From NCBI RefSeq assembly GCF_000336915.1, contig NZ_AOMD01000019.1:1-32392 (forward strand): a stretch of 32,392 bases of DNA, read 5' to 3'. This stretch comes from Halococcus saccharolyticus DSM 5350. GTDB lineage: Archaea; Halobacteriota; Halobacteria; Halobacteriales; Halococcaceae. Positions 23,210-31,597 of the stretch are shown in pieces. Under the pieces are notes generated by a model. It was not told where the DNA came from. It searched no databases and worked only from the letters and a program-made list of their open reading frames with translations. A program made the position numbers and the translations under genes. Each line of letters opens with the position of its first letter. Position 1 is the stretch's first letter.

Positions 23210-25375
23210 ATGAACGCCACCGAGCGAAATCGATTGGAGGAGGAGGGGAGTCCGTATCTCCGCCAGCACGCCGACAACCCCGTCAACTGGCAGCCGTGGG
23301 ACGACGACGCGCTGGCGGCAGCCCGCGAGCGCGACGTCCCGATCTTCCTCTCGATCGGCTACTCGGCGTGTCACTGGTGTCACGTCATGGAAGACGAGAG
23401 CTTCGAGGACGAGGCGGTAGCCGAGCGACTCAACGACGACTTCGTTCCGATCAAGGTCGATCGCGAGGAGCGGCCCGATCTCGACCGACTCTATCAGACG
23501 ATCTGCGGGATGGTCTCGGGCCAGGGTGGGTGGCCGCTGTCGGTGTGGCTCACGCCCGACGGTCGACCGTTCTACGTCGGCACGTACTTCCCTCGCGACG
23601 CGAAGCGCGGCCAGCCCGGCTTCCTCGACCTGCTCGACTCGATCGCGGAGTCGTGGGAAGACGACCGCGAGGACGTCGAGGGTCGCGCCGACCAGTGGGC
23701 GGGTGCGATGGCCGGCGAGCTGGAGGCGACGCCCGAGCAGCCAGGCGACCCACCAGGCAGCGACCTGCTCGAAACCGCCGCCCAGCAGGCAGTCGAGAGC
23801 GCCGATCGCGAGTATGGGGGGTTCGGTCGCGGCCAGAAGTTCCCCCAGACGGGCCGGCTCCATCTCCTCATGCGAGCTGCCGAACGAACAGGGAGAGCGG
23901 TCTTCGACGAGGTCGCCCGCGAGACGCTCGACGCGATGGCCGATGGCGGGTTGCGAGATCACGTCGGCGGCGGCTTCCACCGGTACACCACCGACCGCGA
24001 GTGGACGGTGCCCCACTTCGAGAAGATGCTCTACGACAACGCCGAACTCGTCCGGGCGTACCTCGCGGGCTACCGCCGGACAGAGGCTGAACGCTACGCC
24101 GAGGTCGCCCGCGAGACCTTGGGATTCGTCGAACGCGAGCTCCACCACCCCGACGGGGGATTTTTCAGCACGCTCGACGCTCAGAGCGAGGACGAATCCG
24201 GCGAACACGAAGAGGGGGCGTTCTACGTCTGGACGCCCGACGAAGTTCACGACGCGGTCGACGACGAGTTCGCGGCCGACCTGTTCTGCGAGCGCTACGG
24301 CGTCACCGAGACGGGGAACTTCGAGGACGGAACGACGGTGTTGACACTCAGTGCCGACATCGAGGACTTAGCCGACGAGCACGACACCACTGCCGAGGAG
24401 ATCGAGGCGGAACTCGAACGCGCCCGCGAGACGGTGTTCGCAGCACGAGCCGAGCGCGCACGTCCGGCACGCGACGAGAAAATTCTGGCGGGATGGAACG
24501 GCCTGATGATCTCGGCGTTCGCCGAGGCTGGGCTCACGCTCGACGCGCGCTTCGCCGACACCGCCGTTACGGCGCTCGACTTCATTCGCGAACACCTGTG
24601 GGACGACGAGGAAAAGCGCCTCCAGCGGCGGTACAAGGACGAGGACGTGAAGATCGACGGCTACCTCGAAGACTACGCGTTCCTCGCGCGCGGCGCGCTC
24701 AACTGCTACGAGGCGACCGGCGATGTCGACCACCTCGCGTTCGCGCTCGACCTCGCGCGCACGATCGAGACGGAGTTCTGGGACTCAGAGGAGGAGACGC
24801 TCTACTTCACCCCGCAGACGGGGGAGTCGCTCGTCGCGCGGCCTCAGGAGCTCGACGACCAGTCGACGCCCTCCAGCACCGGGGTGGCGGTCGACGTCCT
24901 GCTCGCGCTGGACCACTTCACTCCCGACGATCGTTTCGAGGGGATCGCCACAACGTCCCTCGAAACCCACGCCAAGACCGTCGAATCGAGTCCGCTCCGG
25001 CGCGCGTCGCTCGCGCTCGCGGCCGATCGTCACGCCGCCGGGTCGCTCGAATGGACGGTCGTGAGTGATGGGGTCCCCGACGCCTGGCGCGAGCGGATCG
25101 GTCGAAGCTACCTCCCGCGTCGACTCCTCGCGCGGCGACCACCTTCCGACAAGGAACTCGCCACGTGGTGCGACCGGCTCGGACTCGACGACCCGCCGGC
25201 GATCTGGGCCGATCGGGACCAGCGCGACGGCGAGCCCACGGCGTACGTCTGTCGGTCGTTCACCTGCTCGCCGCCGCAGACCGACATCGAGGACGCGCTG
25301 TCGTGGGTAGAACGGCTCGCGTCCGACACGGATGCGGACCCAGAATCGACTCCAGCGGACGACCGTTCGCGTTAG
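23210..25375 (+). CDS. DUF255/YyaL-type thioredoxin-domain protein
   Basis: A 721-residue protein of the YyaL/SPATA20 family. The N-terminal third is a thioredoxin-like DUF255 domain with RLEEEGSPYLRQHADNPVNW and the motif SACHWCHVMEDESFED (CxxC-type C-H-W-C), followed by PIKVDREERPD and GGWPLSVWLTPD. The remainder has the six-hairpin-glycosidase-like alpha/alpha barrel, e.g. DHVGGGFHRYTTDREWTVPHFEKMLYDNA and DEKILAGWNGLMI. Function is not established in prokaryotes. It ends overlapping by four bases the convergent small thioredoxin gene, which also has a redox CxxC. A GTTTACC element lies about 30 bases before the ATG. Confidence 0.93.
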   Translation: MNATERNRLEEEGSPYLRQHADNPVNWQPWDDDALAAARERDVPIFLSIGYSACHWCHVMEDESFEDEAVAERLNDDFVPIKVDREERPDLDRLYQTICGMVSGQGGWPLSVWLTPDGRPFYVGTYFPRDAKRGQPGFLDLLDSIAESWEDDREDVEGRADQWAGAMAGELEATPEQPGDPPGSDLLETAAQQAVESADREYGGFGRGQKFPQTGRLHLLMRAAERTGRAVFDEVARETLDAMADGGLRDHVGGGFHRYTTDREWTVPHFEKMLYDNAELVRAYLAGYRRTEAERYAEVARETLGFVERELHHPDGGFFSTLDAQSEDESGEHEEGAFYVWTPDEVHDAVDDEFAADLFCERYGVTETGNFEDGTTVLTLSADIEDLADEHDTTAEEIEAELERARETVFAARAERARPARDEKILAGWNGLMISAFAEAGLTLDARFADTAVTALDFIREHLWDDEEKRLQRRYKDEDVKIDGYLEDYAFLARGALNCYEATGDVDHLAFALDLARTIETEFWDSEEETLYFTPQTGESLVARPQELDDQSTPSSTGVAVDVLLALDHFTPDDRFEGIATTSLETHAKTVESSPLRRASLALAADRHAAGSLEWTVVSDGVPDAWRERIGRSYLPRRLLARRPPSDKELATWCDRLGLDDPPAIWADRDQRDGEPTAYVCRSFTCSPPQTDIEDALSWVERLASDTDADPESTPADDRSR

Positions 25376-25749
25376 TTCGTCGGCTCGGGCGCGTCGAGCT
25401 GTTCGGCGAGGTGGACGATCGGCGGTTCGGGTTCGTCCTCCACGAACCGTGCGACCTCCTCGCCGTCGCGCTCGATGACGACCGTGGGGATGTATTCGAT
25501 GTCGTATTCGGCGACCAGTTCGCCCTGCTTGTCCTGATCCAGTGCGTACTCCTCGATCCGGTTCTCGGGGACGCCAGCCTCGTCGAGCGCCGCCGCGAAA
25601 TCCGGCAGGATGGCCCGGCAGTCCTTACACCAGTCGCCACCCCAGACCCGGACGGTGAGTTTGTCGGCGTGTTCGCCGACGGCGTCGATCGCGTCCTCGT
25701 AGCCCGCGGGGTTCCAGACCGGGTTCGGCGACATCGTTTCGAGACTCAT
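25372..25749 (-). CDS. Thioredoxin-family protein
   Basis: A 125-residue thioredoxin-fold protein. The active site is WGGDWCKDCRAILPDF, with WCKDC rather than the classical WCGPC, and the cis-proline is in EYIPTVVIERDGEEVARF. The variant CKDC suggests a redox potential or partner different from general thioredoxin. The start at 25749 gives a 30-residue lead-in; ATG at 25734 is also possible. The TATA element CTTATATC read in reverse (25773-25780) is about 25 bases before the ATG. Its stop overlaps that of the DUF255 gene by four bases in a tail-to-tail arrangement. Confidence 0.9.
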   Translation of the reverse strand: MSLETMSPNPVWNPAGYEDAIDAVGEHADKLTVRVWGGDWCKDCRAILPDFAAALDEAGVPENRIEEYALDQDKQGELVAEYDIEYIPTVVIERDGEEVARFVEDEPEPPIVHLAEQLDAPEPTN

Positions 25750-25772
25750 GGCCGGTCTTCGTCACCGGCCGG

Positions 25773-25780
25773 CTTATATC
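25773..25780 (-). promoter_or_regulatory. TATA element of the thioredoxin-family gene
   Basis: The minus strand reads GATATAAG, 25-30 bases before the ATG at 25749; typical leaderless spacing. Confidence 0.6.
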
Positions 25781-25867
25781 GTTGGTTCGACTCATTGAGC
25801 AGCCAGGGAACGACTGCCATCCAGTAGCCACGCAACGGTTATCCTGTTTGCCGTCCTTTCTATTTCC

Positions 25868-26218
25868 ATGAGTGATACCACATCTATCATTTCCAACAGG
25901 CCGTTCAGTATTATCGGAACGTTGGTAATACTCGTCGGACTGTTGGTGTTCGGCTACGGTCTCCTGCTCGTCCCGGTATCGGTACTCGGGGGTGGGCACA
26001 TCGCCGCCATCGGTCTCTCGCTGGTGCTTTCTGGACTGTTCGCCACGGAGTGGGCCGGTGACCGTTGGGGACTCTCGGCAGCGGACCGGCGCACGCTATC
26101 GCTGGCGTTCGGCGTGCTCGCCGGGCTCTTGCTGGTCGCGTTCGTAGTCGTCAACTTCGCGTCCTTCGAATCCGGCGGCGTCGAAACCGTCGTCGAATAC
26201 GTCGGGGACGGTTCCTGA
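25868..26218 (+). CDS. Small integral membrane protein, unknown function
   Basis: A 116-residue protein with three hydrophobic segments: FSIIGTLVILVGLLVFGYGLLLV, HIAAIGLSLVLSGLFATEW and LSLAFGVLAGLLLVAFVVVNF. The loop WAGDRWGLSAADRRTL is charged and likely cytoplasmic. No catalytic motif or family is recognised. It stands between the thioredoxin and a cysteine-synthase-like gene with its own space on both sides (about 118 and 115 bp). A T-rich CGTTTTTGCGG follows at 26257-26266 and may terminate its transcript. Confidence 0.7.
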   Translation: MSDTTSIISNRPFSIIGTLVILVGLLVFGYGLLLVPVSVLGGGHIAAIGLSLVLSGLFATEWAGDRWGLSAADRRTLSLAFGVLAGLLLVAFVVVNFASFESGGVETVVEYVGDGS

Positions 26219-26333
26219 TCGGTCGGCGTCGGCTGCGGTCCCAGTCGGCGGCATACGTTTTTGCGGCATCGTTTGCAACCACGATTCCCGAATCCCGTCA
26301 CCGGTTTAGGGACGCGTTCCGTACCGGTTGGTA

Positions 26334-27308
26334 ATGGACGACAGTATCCTCGACGCCATCGGATCGCCCCTCGTGCAGGTCGGTTCGCCCGAGGGTGCGA
26401 CCGTGGCCGCGAAGATCGAGTCGAAAAACCCCGGCGGGTCGGCGAAAGACCGTCCCGCGAAGGCGATGGTCGAGGCCGCAGAGCGCAAGGGGAGCCTCGA
26501 ACCCGGCGATCGACTCGTCGAGCCGACGAGCGGTAACACCGGGATCGGCCTCGCCGTCGTCGCGGCGGCGAAAGGCTACGATCTCACGGTCGTGATGCCC
26601 GCCTCGAAGTCCGAAGAGCGCCGACAGGTCATGGCGGCCTACGGCGCGGATCTCGAACTCGTGGATGGCGAGATCGAGCAAGCGAAAGAGCGTGCCGACG
26701 AACTCGAACGGCAGGGGATGGTCCAACTCCGGCAGTTCGAAAACCGTGCGAACGTCCGCGCTCACTACGAGACGACCGCAAAAGAGATCGTCGAGCAGGT
26801 CGAGGGACGCGACGTCGATGCGCTCGTCGCCGCGGTCGGCACCGGCGGTACGCTTACCGGGATCGCTCGCCGGCTCCGCGAGGAATTTCCCGCGATGGAA
26901 GTCGTTGCGGTCGAGCCGGAAGCGAATGCTGTGCTTTCGACCGGCGAGTCGGGGATCGACGAGTTCGAGGGAATGGGGCCGGGGTTCGTGAGCGAGATAC
27001 TGGGTCGAGAACTGATCGACACGGTCGAAACCGTCGGAATCGACGCTGCGGAAGCCGAGTGTCGCCGCCTCGCGCGTGAGGAGGGAATCATCGTCGGCCA
27101 GTCGAGCGGCGCGGCGAACCTTGCCGCCCGTCGGGTCGCCGAGCGGCTCGCGAGGCCCGAACTCGACTGCCCGCCCGCCCCGACGGAGCTTCGGGCCGAC
27201 GGGAGCGGCGAGGCGGCCACCACCGAGTACGACGACTGCCCGCTGGTCGTCACCGTCTTTCCCGATAGCGGCGAGCGCTATCTCTCGACCGGGATGTTCG
27301 ACGAGTAA
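26334..27308 (+). CDS. PLP-dependent cysteine synthase family enzyme
   Basis: A 324-residue fold-type II PLP enzyme. The PLP-binding lysine lies in NPGGSAKDRPAKAM, the substrate loop is EPTSGNTGIGLA, and the phosphate-binding glycine loop is VGTGGTLTG. The C-terminal IVGQSSGAANLAA and TVFPDSGERYLSTGMF complete the CysK/CysM pattern. It would add sulfide (or another nucleophile) to an activated serine; the true acyl donor, O-acetyl- or O-phosphoserine, cannot be told. The ATG at 26334 is preferred to a TTG six bases earlier. Located in a region rich in thiol and sulfur genes, it probably supplies cysteine to GshA. Confidence 0.9.
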   Translation: MDDSILDAIGSPLVQVGSPEGATVAAKIESKNPGGSAKDRPAKAMVEAAERKGSLEPGDRLVEPTSGNTGIGLAVVAAAKGYDLTVVMPASKSEERRQVMAAYGADLELVDGEIEQAKERADELERQGMVQLRQFENRANVRAHYETTAKEIVEQVEGRDVDALVAAVGTGGTLTGIARRLREEFPAMEVVAVEPEANAVLSTGESGIDEFEGMGPGFVSEILGRELIDTVETVGIDAAEAECRRLAREEGIIVGQSSGAANLAARRVAERLARPELDCPPAPTELRADGSGEAATTEYDDCPLVVTVFPDSGERYLSTGMFDE

Positions 27309-27359
27309 TCGGCCGATCTCGTTGGAGACGGTTCACCGCCGTTCGTGACAGACTAAAAA

Positions 27360-27367
27360 CTTATATC
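27360..27367 (+). promoter_or_regulatory. TATA element of the SdpI-family gene
   Basis: CTTATATC lies about 27 bases before the GTG start at 27390, in an A-rich context, fitting a leaderless promoter. Confidence 0.65.
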
Positions 27368-27389
27368 GACACGACTCGTAGCTCGCGTC

Positions 27390-28034
27390 GTGAAACACCG
27401 CCGTCCCCGGATCATCGGGGTTGCAGCGATCGTGCTCGCCGGCCTCGCGAGCGTCGTCGTCTATCCGGAGCTCCCGGCCAGAATGGCGACCCACTGGGGT
27501 GCGAGCGGCGAGGTCGACGGCACGATGTCGCGGCTTGCGGGTGCGTTCTTCCTCCCGGTGTTCACCATCGGCGTCTACGTGGTCTTGCTGGTCGCGCCGC
27601 GTCTCGACCCGAACGACCAGAACATCGAGTCGTTCCGGGACGCGTACGAGTGGTTCGCCGCCGGGATAGTGTGGTTTCTGGGCTACGTCCACGGGCTCAC
27701 GCTGCTCTGGAACCTCGGCGTCCAGCCACCCATCGGTGCGGCGCTCGCTCCGGGTCTCGCCGCGATGCTCTACACGAGCGGACTCCTCGTTGAGCACGCC
27801 GAACCGAACTGGATCGCTGGTGTCCGCACTCCGTGGACGCTCGACGACGAGGGGGTATGGGAGCGAACCAACCACCGGGCCGCGCTCGCGCTGAAACTCG
27901 CGGGTGTGCTCGCGCTCGGCGGACTTGTTTTCCCTGGGGCTGGCTTCGTGTTCTTCCTCGTCCCGCTCGCGGTCGCCGTCGTGTACGTCACCATCTACTC
28001 CTACGTTGTGTACAGACGCCAGCGAGCGACGTGA
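27390..28034 (+). CDS. SdpI/DUF1648-family membrane protein
   Basis: A 214-residue protein with about six membrane segments. The N-terminal VVVYPELPARMATHWGASGEVDGTMS is a DUF1648 signature (P-x-x-HW...GxxDG). The later loop AGVRTPWTLDDEGVWERTNHRAA is the SdpI hallmark (RTPWTL...W..TN). SdpI in Bacillus is an immunity protein and signal transducer for the SdpC toxin. No toxin gene is evident here, and archaeal SdpI homologues have no defined role. The start is GTG, fixed by the TATA element 27 bases upstream. The downstream neighbour is convergent with a 9-base gap. Confidence 0.87.
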   Translation: MKHRRPRIIGVAAIVLAGLASVVVYPELPARMATHWGASGEVDGTMSRLAGAFFLPVFTIGVYVVLLVAPRLDPNDQNIESFRDAYEWFAAGIVWFLGYVHGLTLLWNLGVQPPIGAALAPGLAAMLYTSGLLVEHAEPNWIAGVRTPWTLDDEGVWERTNHRAALALKLAGVLALGGLVFPGAGFVFFLVPLAVAVVYVTIYSYVVYRRQRAT

Positions 28035-28043
28035 GGGGTCCCC

Positions 28044-29195
28044 TCAGGCCGCGCAGTTGTTCGCGCCCGTTTCGAGCATCGTCGCCGCACGCGAACTTTC
28101 GACACTCTCGACGCCACGATTGATCGCGATCACCGTCTCGTAGTTGTCGGGCTTCTCGGGAACGTTCTCGATCATCCGCTCGACGAATGCCGTCCGATCG
28201 AGGGCCACGAGGTCGAGTCGGTCCTGTACTTCTCCGAGGGATCGCCCGACGAGCTTGCCTGGCGCGGCGTTCTCGTAGGTGCCGTCGCTGTTCACGGTGA
28301 CGTGGCCCGGTAGGACGGTGAGTTCTGTGGGGAGTTCGAGCAGCGTGTCGTGAAGCGTCTCGTACTGCATCTCCGCACCGTCCTCGGCCCCTTCGTCGCC
28401 GAATTCGAGCTCCGTGCGACCGATCGAATCGAGAAACAGACTATCCCCGGTGAGCACGGCGTCGTCGCCGACACGATACGCGACCATCTCGGTGGTGTGA
28501 CCGGGTGCGCCGAGGGTCTCGATCCCAGTATCGCCGACCGTAATCGTCTCGCCGTCGGCCAGCGGTTCGAACTCGTAATCGAGGTCGCGCTCGGCCGCGC
28601 GTTCGCCGAGATGATAGGGGACACCGAGTCGTGTCGCGAGCATCCGTCCGCCGGAGAGATGGTCGGCGTGGACGTGGGTGTCGAGAACGTGAGTGATCGT
28701 CATTCCGTGCTCGGCGGCGGTGGTCACGTACTGATCGGTGTGTCGCGTAGGGTCGACGACAACCGCCTCGCCCGCGCGTTTCGAGCCGACGAGATAGGAG
28801 AGACAGCCCTTCGCCCGACGCTGGAACTGCACGATCACGAGATCGTCGCTCGTGGTGTCCACGCGGGCGGTCTCGTACAGCGCGTTCCACTCGCGCATTC
28901 CCCCTGTCACGACCGCGACGTCGTCGAATCCGTCGGCGTCGAGCTCGGCGGCGAGGATCGTCGACGTCGCACCCTTCCCGCAGATCGTGACGATCCGCTT
29001 ACCGTCCGCCACCGACGCGATCGCCTCGCGCTGGTCCGCCCCCAGCGTCTCCGTCGGCCCGAACGGGACGTTCACCGCGCCCGGCACGCGCCACGACTCG
29101 TAGCTGTCCGCCGGACGCGTGTCGACGAGTGTAAAATCGTCCACACCCGCGTCCTGTGCGTCAGCGACCTCTCTGGCAGTGATCGTCTCGAACAT
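28044..29195 (-). CDS. Rhodanese-metallo-beta-lactamase fusion (persulfide dioxygenase type)
   Basis: A 383-residue two-domain protein. Residues 1-110 are a rhodanese domain with active cysteine C72 in ICGKGATS. Residues about 117-330 are an MBL-fold hydrolase with HVHADH at 174-179, GAPGHTTEM, the ETHE1-like TGDSLFLDSIGRTEL and a C-terminal LPGHVTVN. ETHE1-like enzymes oxidise thiol persulfides to sulfite; the rhodanese would accept or deliver the sulfane sulfur. Unusually the rhodanese is N-terminal. The ATG at 29195 (MFETITAREVADA) is preferred over one 13 codons upstream. A paralogue on the other strand begins at 31598. Confidence 0.9.
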   Translation of the reverse strand: MFETITAREVADAQDAGVDDFTLVDTRPADSYESWRVPGAVNVPFGPTETLGADQREAIASVADGKRIVTICGKGATSTILAAELDADGFDDVAVVTGGMREWNALYETARVDTTSDDLVIVQFQRRAKGCLSYLVGSKRAGEAVVVDPTRHTDQYVTTAAEHGMTITHVLDTHVHADHLSGGRMLATRLGVPYHLGERAAERDLDYEFEPLADGETITVGDTGIETLGAPGHTTEMVAYRVGDDAVLTGDSLFLDSIGRTELEFGDEGAEDGAEMQYETLHDTLLELPTELTVLPGHVTVNSDGTYENAAPGKLVGRSLGEVQDRLDLVALDRTAFVERMIENVPEKPDNYETVIAINRGVESVESSRAATMLETGANNCAA

Positions 29196-29440
29196 CGTTC
29201 TGCTCGTCTGTACGGTATTGGGACAAATAAACATTCTTGCACACAGCTACTGGATCCACGAATCATCCGACAGACGACGCAGGCTGCGATTCAGGTCCGG
29301 TATTCACTACGTGCCGTTGTTCTCCGGTGGTCTCTCGGGGGCGTATCGGCCCGATCCGTCTCGGAGCGATCGTGCCCACCGTGCTGAGTGGAATCGGCTG
29401 GACGACCCGAGCACGGCGGCGGGTGAACGCCGACGGGTGG

Positions 29441-30001
29441 CTACTCGATCGTCGCGACCAGCAGAAACGTCTCCGGACGACTGATCTCGTGCTCGATCGC
29501 GAACCCGTGGTCACGGAGCGAATCCGCGGCCGCGTCGGCAGTGTATCGCTCGTCGAGCGGTGGGCCGTTCTCGCCGGTGCCCGTGGCAGTCCAGTCGACG
29601 ATGACGAGCCGTCCCGTGGGCCCGAGCACCCGGTGGATTGCCGCGAACGCGTCGTCACTCGCAAACTCGTGATAGGTCATCGTCGAGAATGCGGCGTCGA
29701 GACTGCCGTCCTCGAACGGGAGGTCCTCGATACCCGTCGTCACGAGTTCGACGTTCGCCGGCACGCCCTTCTCCCGGTAGTACTCGTGCATCGCCTCCTG
29801 GATGTCGACCGCATAGACCTCGCTCGCATGCGGTGCGACGTCGTCGGTGTAAAACCCTGTTCCGCTGCCGAGGTCGGCGGCAGCGTGGTTCGACGAGAGT
29901 GCGAGTGCCCCCAGCAGTTCCTCGGCCGAGAGGAACCGGTAGCGCCACGCTGCCTCCTCCAGCTTGTCGGCGTTGTCGACGTCGAACGTGTGATACCCCA
30001 T
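29441..30001 (-). CDS. SAM-dependent class I methyltransferase
   Basis: A 186-residue methyltransferase of the Methyltransf_11 type. Motif I is ADLGSGTGFYTDDVAP, the acidic second motif is VYAVDIQEAM, and the segment FEDGSLDAAFSTMTYHEF corresponds to motif IV. The sequence LGPTGRLVIVDW follows. The substrate is unknown; in a sulfur-handling cluster, methylation of a thiol or sulfur species is conceivable but not shown. The ATG at 30001 lies two bases after the stop of the DUF302 gene, so the two are co-transcribed. ATG at 30007 would overlap that stop. Confidence 0.9.
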   Translation of the reverse strand: MGYHTFDVDNADKLEEAAWRYRFLSAEELLGALALSSNHAAADLGSGTGFYTDDVAPHASEVYAVDIQEAMHEYYREKGVPANVELVTTGIEDLPFEDGSLDAAFSTMTYHEFASDDAFAAIHRVLGPTGRLVIVDWTATGTGENGPPLDERYTADAAADSLRDHGFAIEHEISRPETFLLVATIE

Positions 30002-30003
30002 CG

Positions 30004-30444
30004 TCACAGCGCCTCGAACGCTTCGTCGGCGAGTTCGCCGGTGTCTTCGATGATGTCGGCCATCGTGTCGCCGTCCGGTGCCATCCCGACGAGTCGGGCG
30101 ATCCGCATGATCGAAACGTGATAGACGGTCTGGACGCCGGGCTCTTCCTCCCAGATGACGACGTTGCAGGGAAAGAGCCCACCCATTCGGTTGTCGCTGG
30201 CGTCGAGCGCACGGTCGGCGATGGCCGGATTACACGCACCGAGCACGTAGTACGGGTCACGATCGGCATCGACTTTCTCGTTGAGGAGTTCCGACGGTGA
30301 GAACTCGCTGGGGATGCCGAACCCAGCGTCGGTGAACACCTCACGAACGTGTTCGATCGCGTCCTCGTGGCTCATCTCAAGGGTGGTTCGTTTCACACCG
30401 ATGTCGTCTTCGTCCAGTTGAGCCGGATCGATGGGTAGCGTCAT
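30004..30444 (-). CDS. DUF302 domain protein
   Basis: A 146-residue protein with the DUF302 pattern: KRTTLEMSHEDAIEHVREVFTDAGFGI, the EKVDADRDPYYVLGACNPAIADRAL segment, and MGGLFPCNVVIWEE. Two cysteines (GACNP, FPCNV) are at the conserved positions. DUF302 proteins are small, possibly heme- or metal-associated, and often sit beside sulfur and thiol genes; a precise function is unknown. Its stop and the methyltransferase start are separated by two bases. Confidence 0.9.
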   Translation of the reverse strand: MTLPIDPAQLDEDDIGVKRTTLEMSHEDAIEHVREVFTDAGFGIPSEFSPSELLNEKVDADRDPYYVLGACNPAIADRALDASDNRMGGLFPCNVVIWEEEPGVQTVYHVSIMRIARLVGMAPDGDTMADIIEDTGELADEAFEAL

Positions 30445-30519
30445 CGTGTAGAGTATTGTGTCTGTCGTGAAAATCGCTTTCGGTTCGTGAGATCCGCCAG
30501 TTGAGGGGAGCGGACCGAC

Positions 30520-31089
30520 TCAGACGAGCAGCTGGATATCGGCGTCGGCCATGCGCTGGAAGGCGCTCGCCGCGCCGACGCCCGTCTCGACGTCGTCGTA
30601 GAAGTCGGCGTCGTCGTAGTCCAGCAGATCGATCGTCATCTGGCACGCCTGAAGATCGACCCCACTGTCGAGTGCGGTCCGAACGAGCTCTTCGACGCTT
30701 GCGACATCGTTGTCGACGATGCGCCGCTCCATCAGCTTCGCAGTCGCCCGATCCATGCCGGGAAGCGCCCCGATGACGTTCGGAATCGGCATGTTGGGAT
30801 TGCCGACCGAGCTCAGCCCCAGTTCCTGCGAGTGTTCCTCGTGGAGGATTTCGAGCCCCCAGAACGTGTGAAACACCGTCACGTCCCAGCCGAAGGCTGC
30901 GGCCGTCGAAGCGAGGATCAGGGGCGGATACGCCATATCGAGGGTCCCCTTCGTCGCGATGATGACCATCCGCTGCTCGTCGTCGTCCCGAACCGCGGCG
31001 AGTTCGGCTTCGAGCTCCTCGATGCGTGCTTCGAGGGCTGCAACGTCCTCGACCGACTCGCCAGCGGCGGGCTGGGTCTCCGTGCTCAT
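30520..31089 (-). CDS. DsrE/DsrF/DrsH-like sulfur-transfer protein
   Basis: A 189-residue protein. Residues 13-40 are a predicted coiled coil (EDVAALEARIEELEAELAAV), followed by a DsrE-like Rossmann fold: QRMVIIATKGTLDMAYPPLILA, WDVTVFHTFWGLEIL and the motif LQACQMTIDLL, in which C149 is the likely sulfane-sulfur carrier. Relatives with the TKGTLDMAYPP segment are commonly called DsrE2-type and occur beside tusA. It lies 58 bp downstream of tusA here. The ATG at 31089 begins MSTETQPAAGES; upstream codons are basic and non-native. Confidence 0.92.
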   Translation of the reverse strand: MSTETQPAAGESVEDVAALEARIEELEAELAAVRDDDEQRMVIIATKGTLDMAYPPLILASTAAAFGWDVTVFHTFWGLEILHEEHSQELGLSSVGNPNMPIPNVIGALPGMDRATAKLMERRIVDNDVASVEELVRTALDSGVDLQACQMTIDLLDYDDADFYDDVETGVGAASAFQRMADADIQLLV

Positions 31090-31147
31090 CGCTGCCGCCC
31101 GACCGATCGATCGGTCGACGTGCGCGATCCGATCCCGTCGATAGCCG

Positions 31148-31393
31148 TCATGCGGTTTTCCGGACGTAGTGTTTGTACACGTCCGCATCCTCGGTCTGAT
31201 CGACCAGTTCGACGCCCGTCGTCGAGCCGGCCCACCCCTTGATGTCGCTCATGCTCCCGGCATCGGTCGCGAGCACTTCGAGTACCTCCTCGCTCCCCAG
31301 CCCGTCGACCGCCTGTTTGGTCTCGATGACTGGCATGGGGCAGTTCTCTCCCGTGACGTCGAGCGTCTCGGCAGTGTCGTGTTCGTCGCTCAT
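31148..31393 (-). CDS. TusA-type sulfur carrier
   Basis: An 81-residue TusA/SirA-family sulfur carrier. The motif ENCPMPVIETKQAV has the invariant CPxP with C18 as the persulfide-bearing cysteine, followed by LEVLATDAGSMSDIKGWA, standard for TusA. It accepts sulfur from a rhodanese or DsrE-like partner and passes it on to thiolation or oxidation enzymes. It is first in a minus-strand group with the DsrE-like, DUF302 and methyltransferase genes. The AT-rich upstream region (31394-31440) contains TTTAG and AATATT elements that may include its promoter. Confidence 0.94.
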   Translation of the reverse strand: MSDEHDTAETLDVTGENCPMPVIETKQAVDGLGSEEVLEVLATDAGSMSDIKGWAGSTTGVELVDQTEDADVYKHYVRKTA

Positions 31394-31526
31394 GTTTTAT
31401 CTTGCCTCTACTAAACAATATTGACTGAGCGTTTCAAAAGTCTTGTGCATCTACCGCACAGCCCTGGCCTAAAAATCATCAGAAGCAGAATAGACAGCGT
31501 TCTGACGTCGAAAGTCTCGAATCCAA

Positions 31527-31561
31527 CTATACTATATTGTATAGAATTCACTATTCTATAC
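31527..31561 (+). promoter_or_regulatory. Candidate operator before the second rhodanese-MBL gene
   Basis: A perfect 9-bp inverted repeat, GTATAGAAT (31539-31547) and ATTCTATAC (31553-31561), is separated by TCACT. A third half-site, CTATAC (31527-31532), forms a further dyad with GTATAG. This AT-rich patch contrasts strongly with the surrounding GC-rich DNA. It ends five bases before a TATA-like ACTTATC (31566-31572), 26 bases upstream of the ATG at 31598. Its position is that of a repressor or activator site. The regulator is not identified. Confidence 0.65.
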
Positions 31562-31597
31562 GAAGACTTATCGGGGCCGAACGGGTAGGCGGGTACG

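Noticed and set aside
23111-24250. 379-codon minus-strand frame opposite the DUF255 gene
   Set aside because: Shadow frame inside a well-supported gene on the plus strand.
28350-30121. Plus-strand frames opposite the rhodanese-MBL and methyltransferase genes
   Set aside because: Antisense shadows without motifs; the minus-strand genes have clear catalytic residues.
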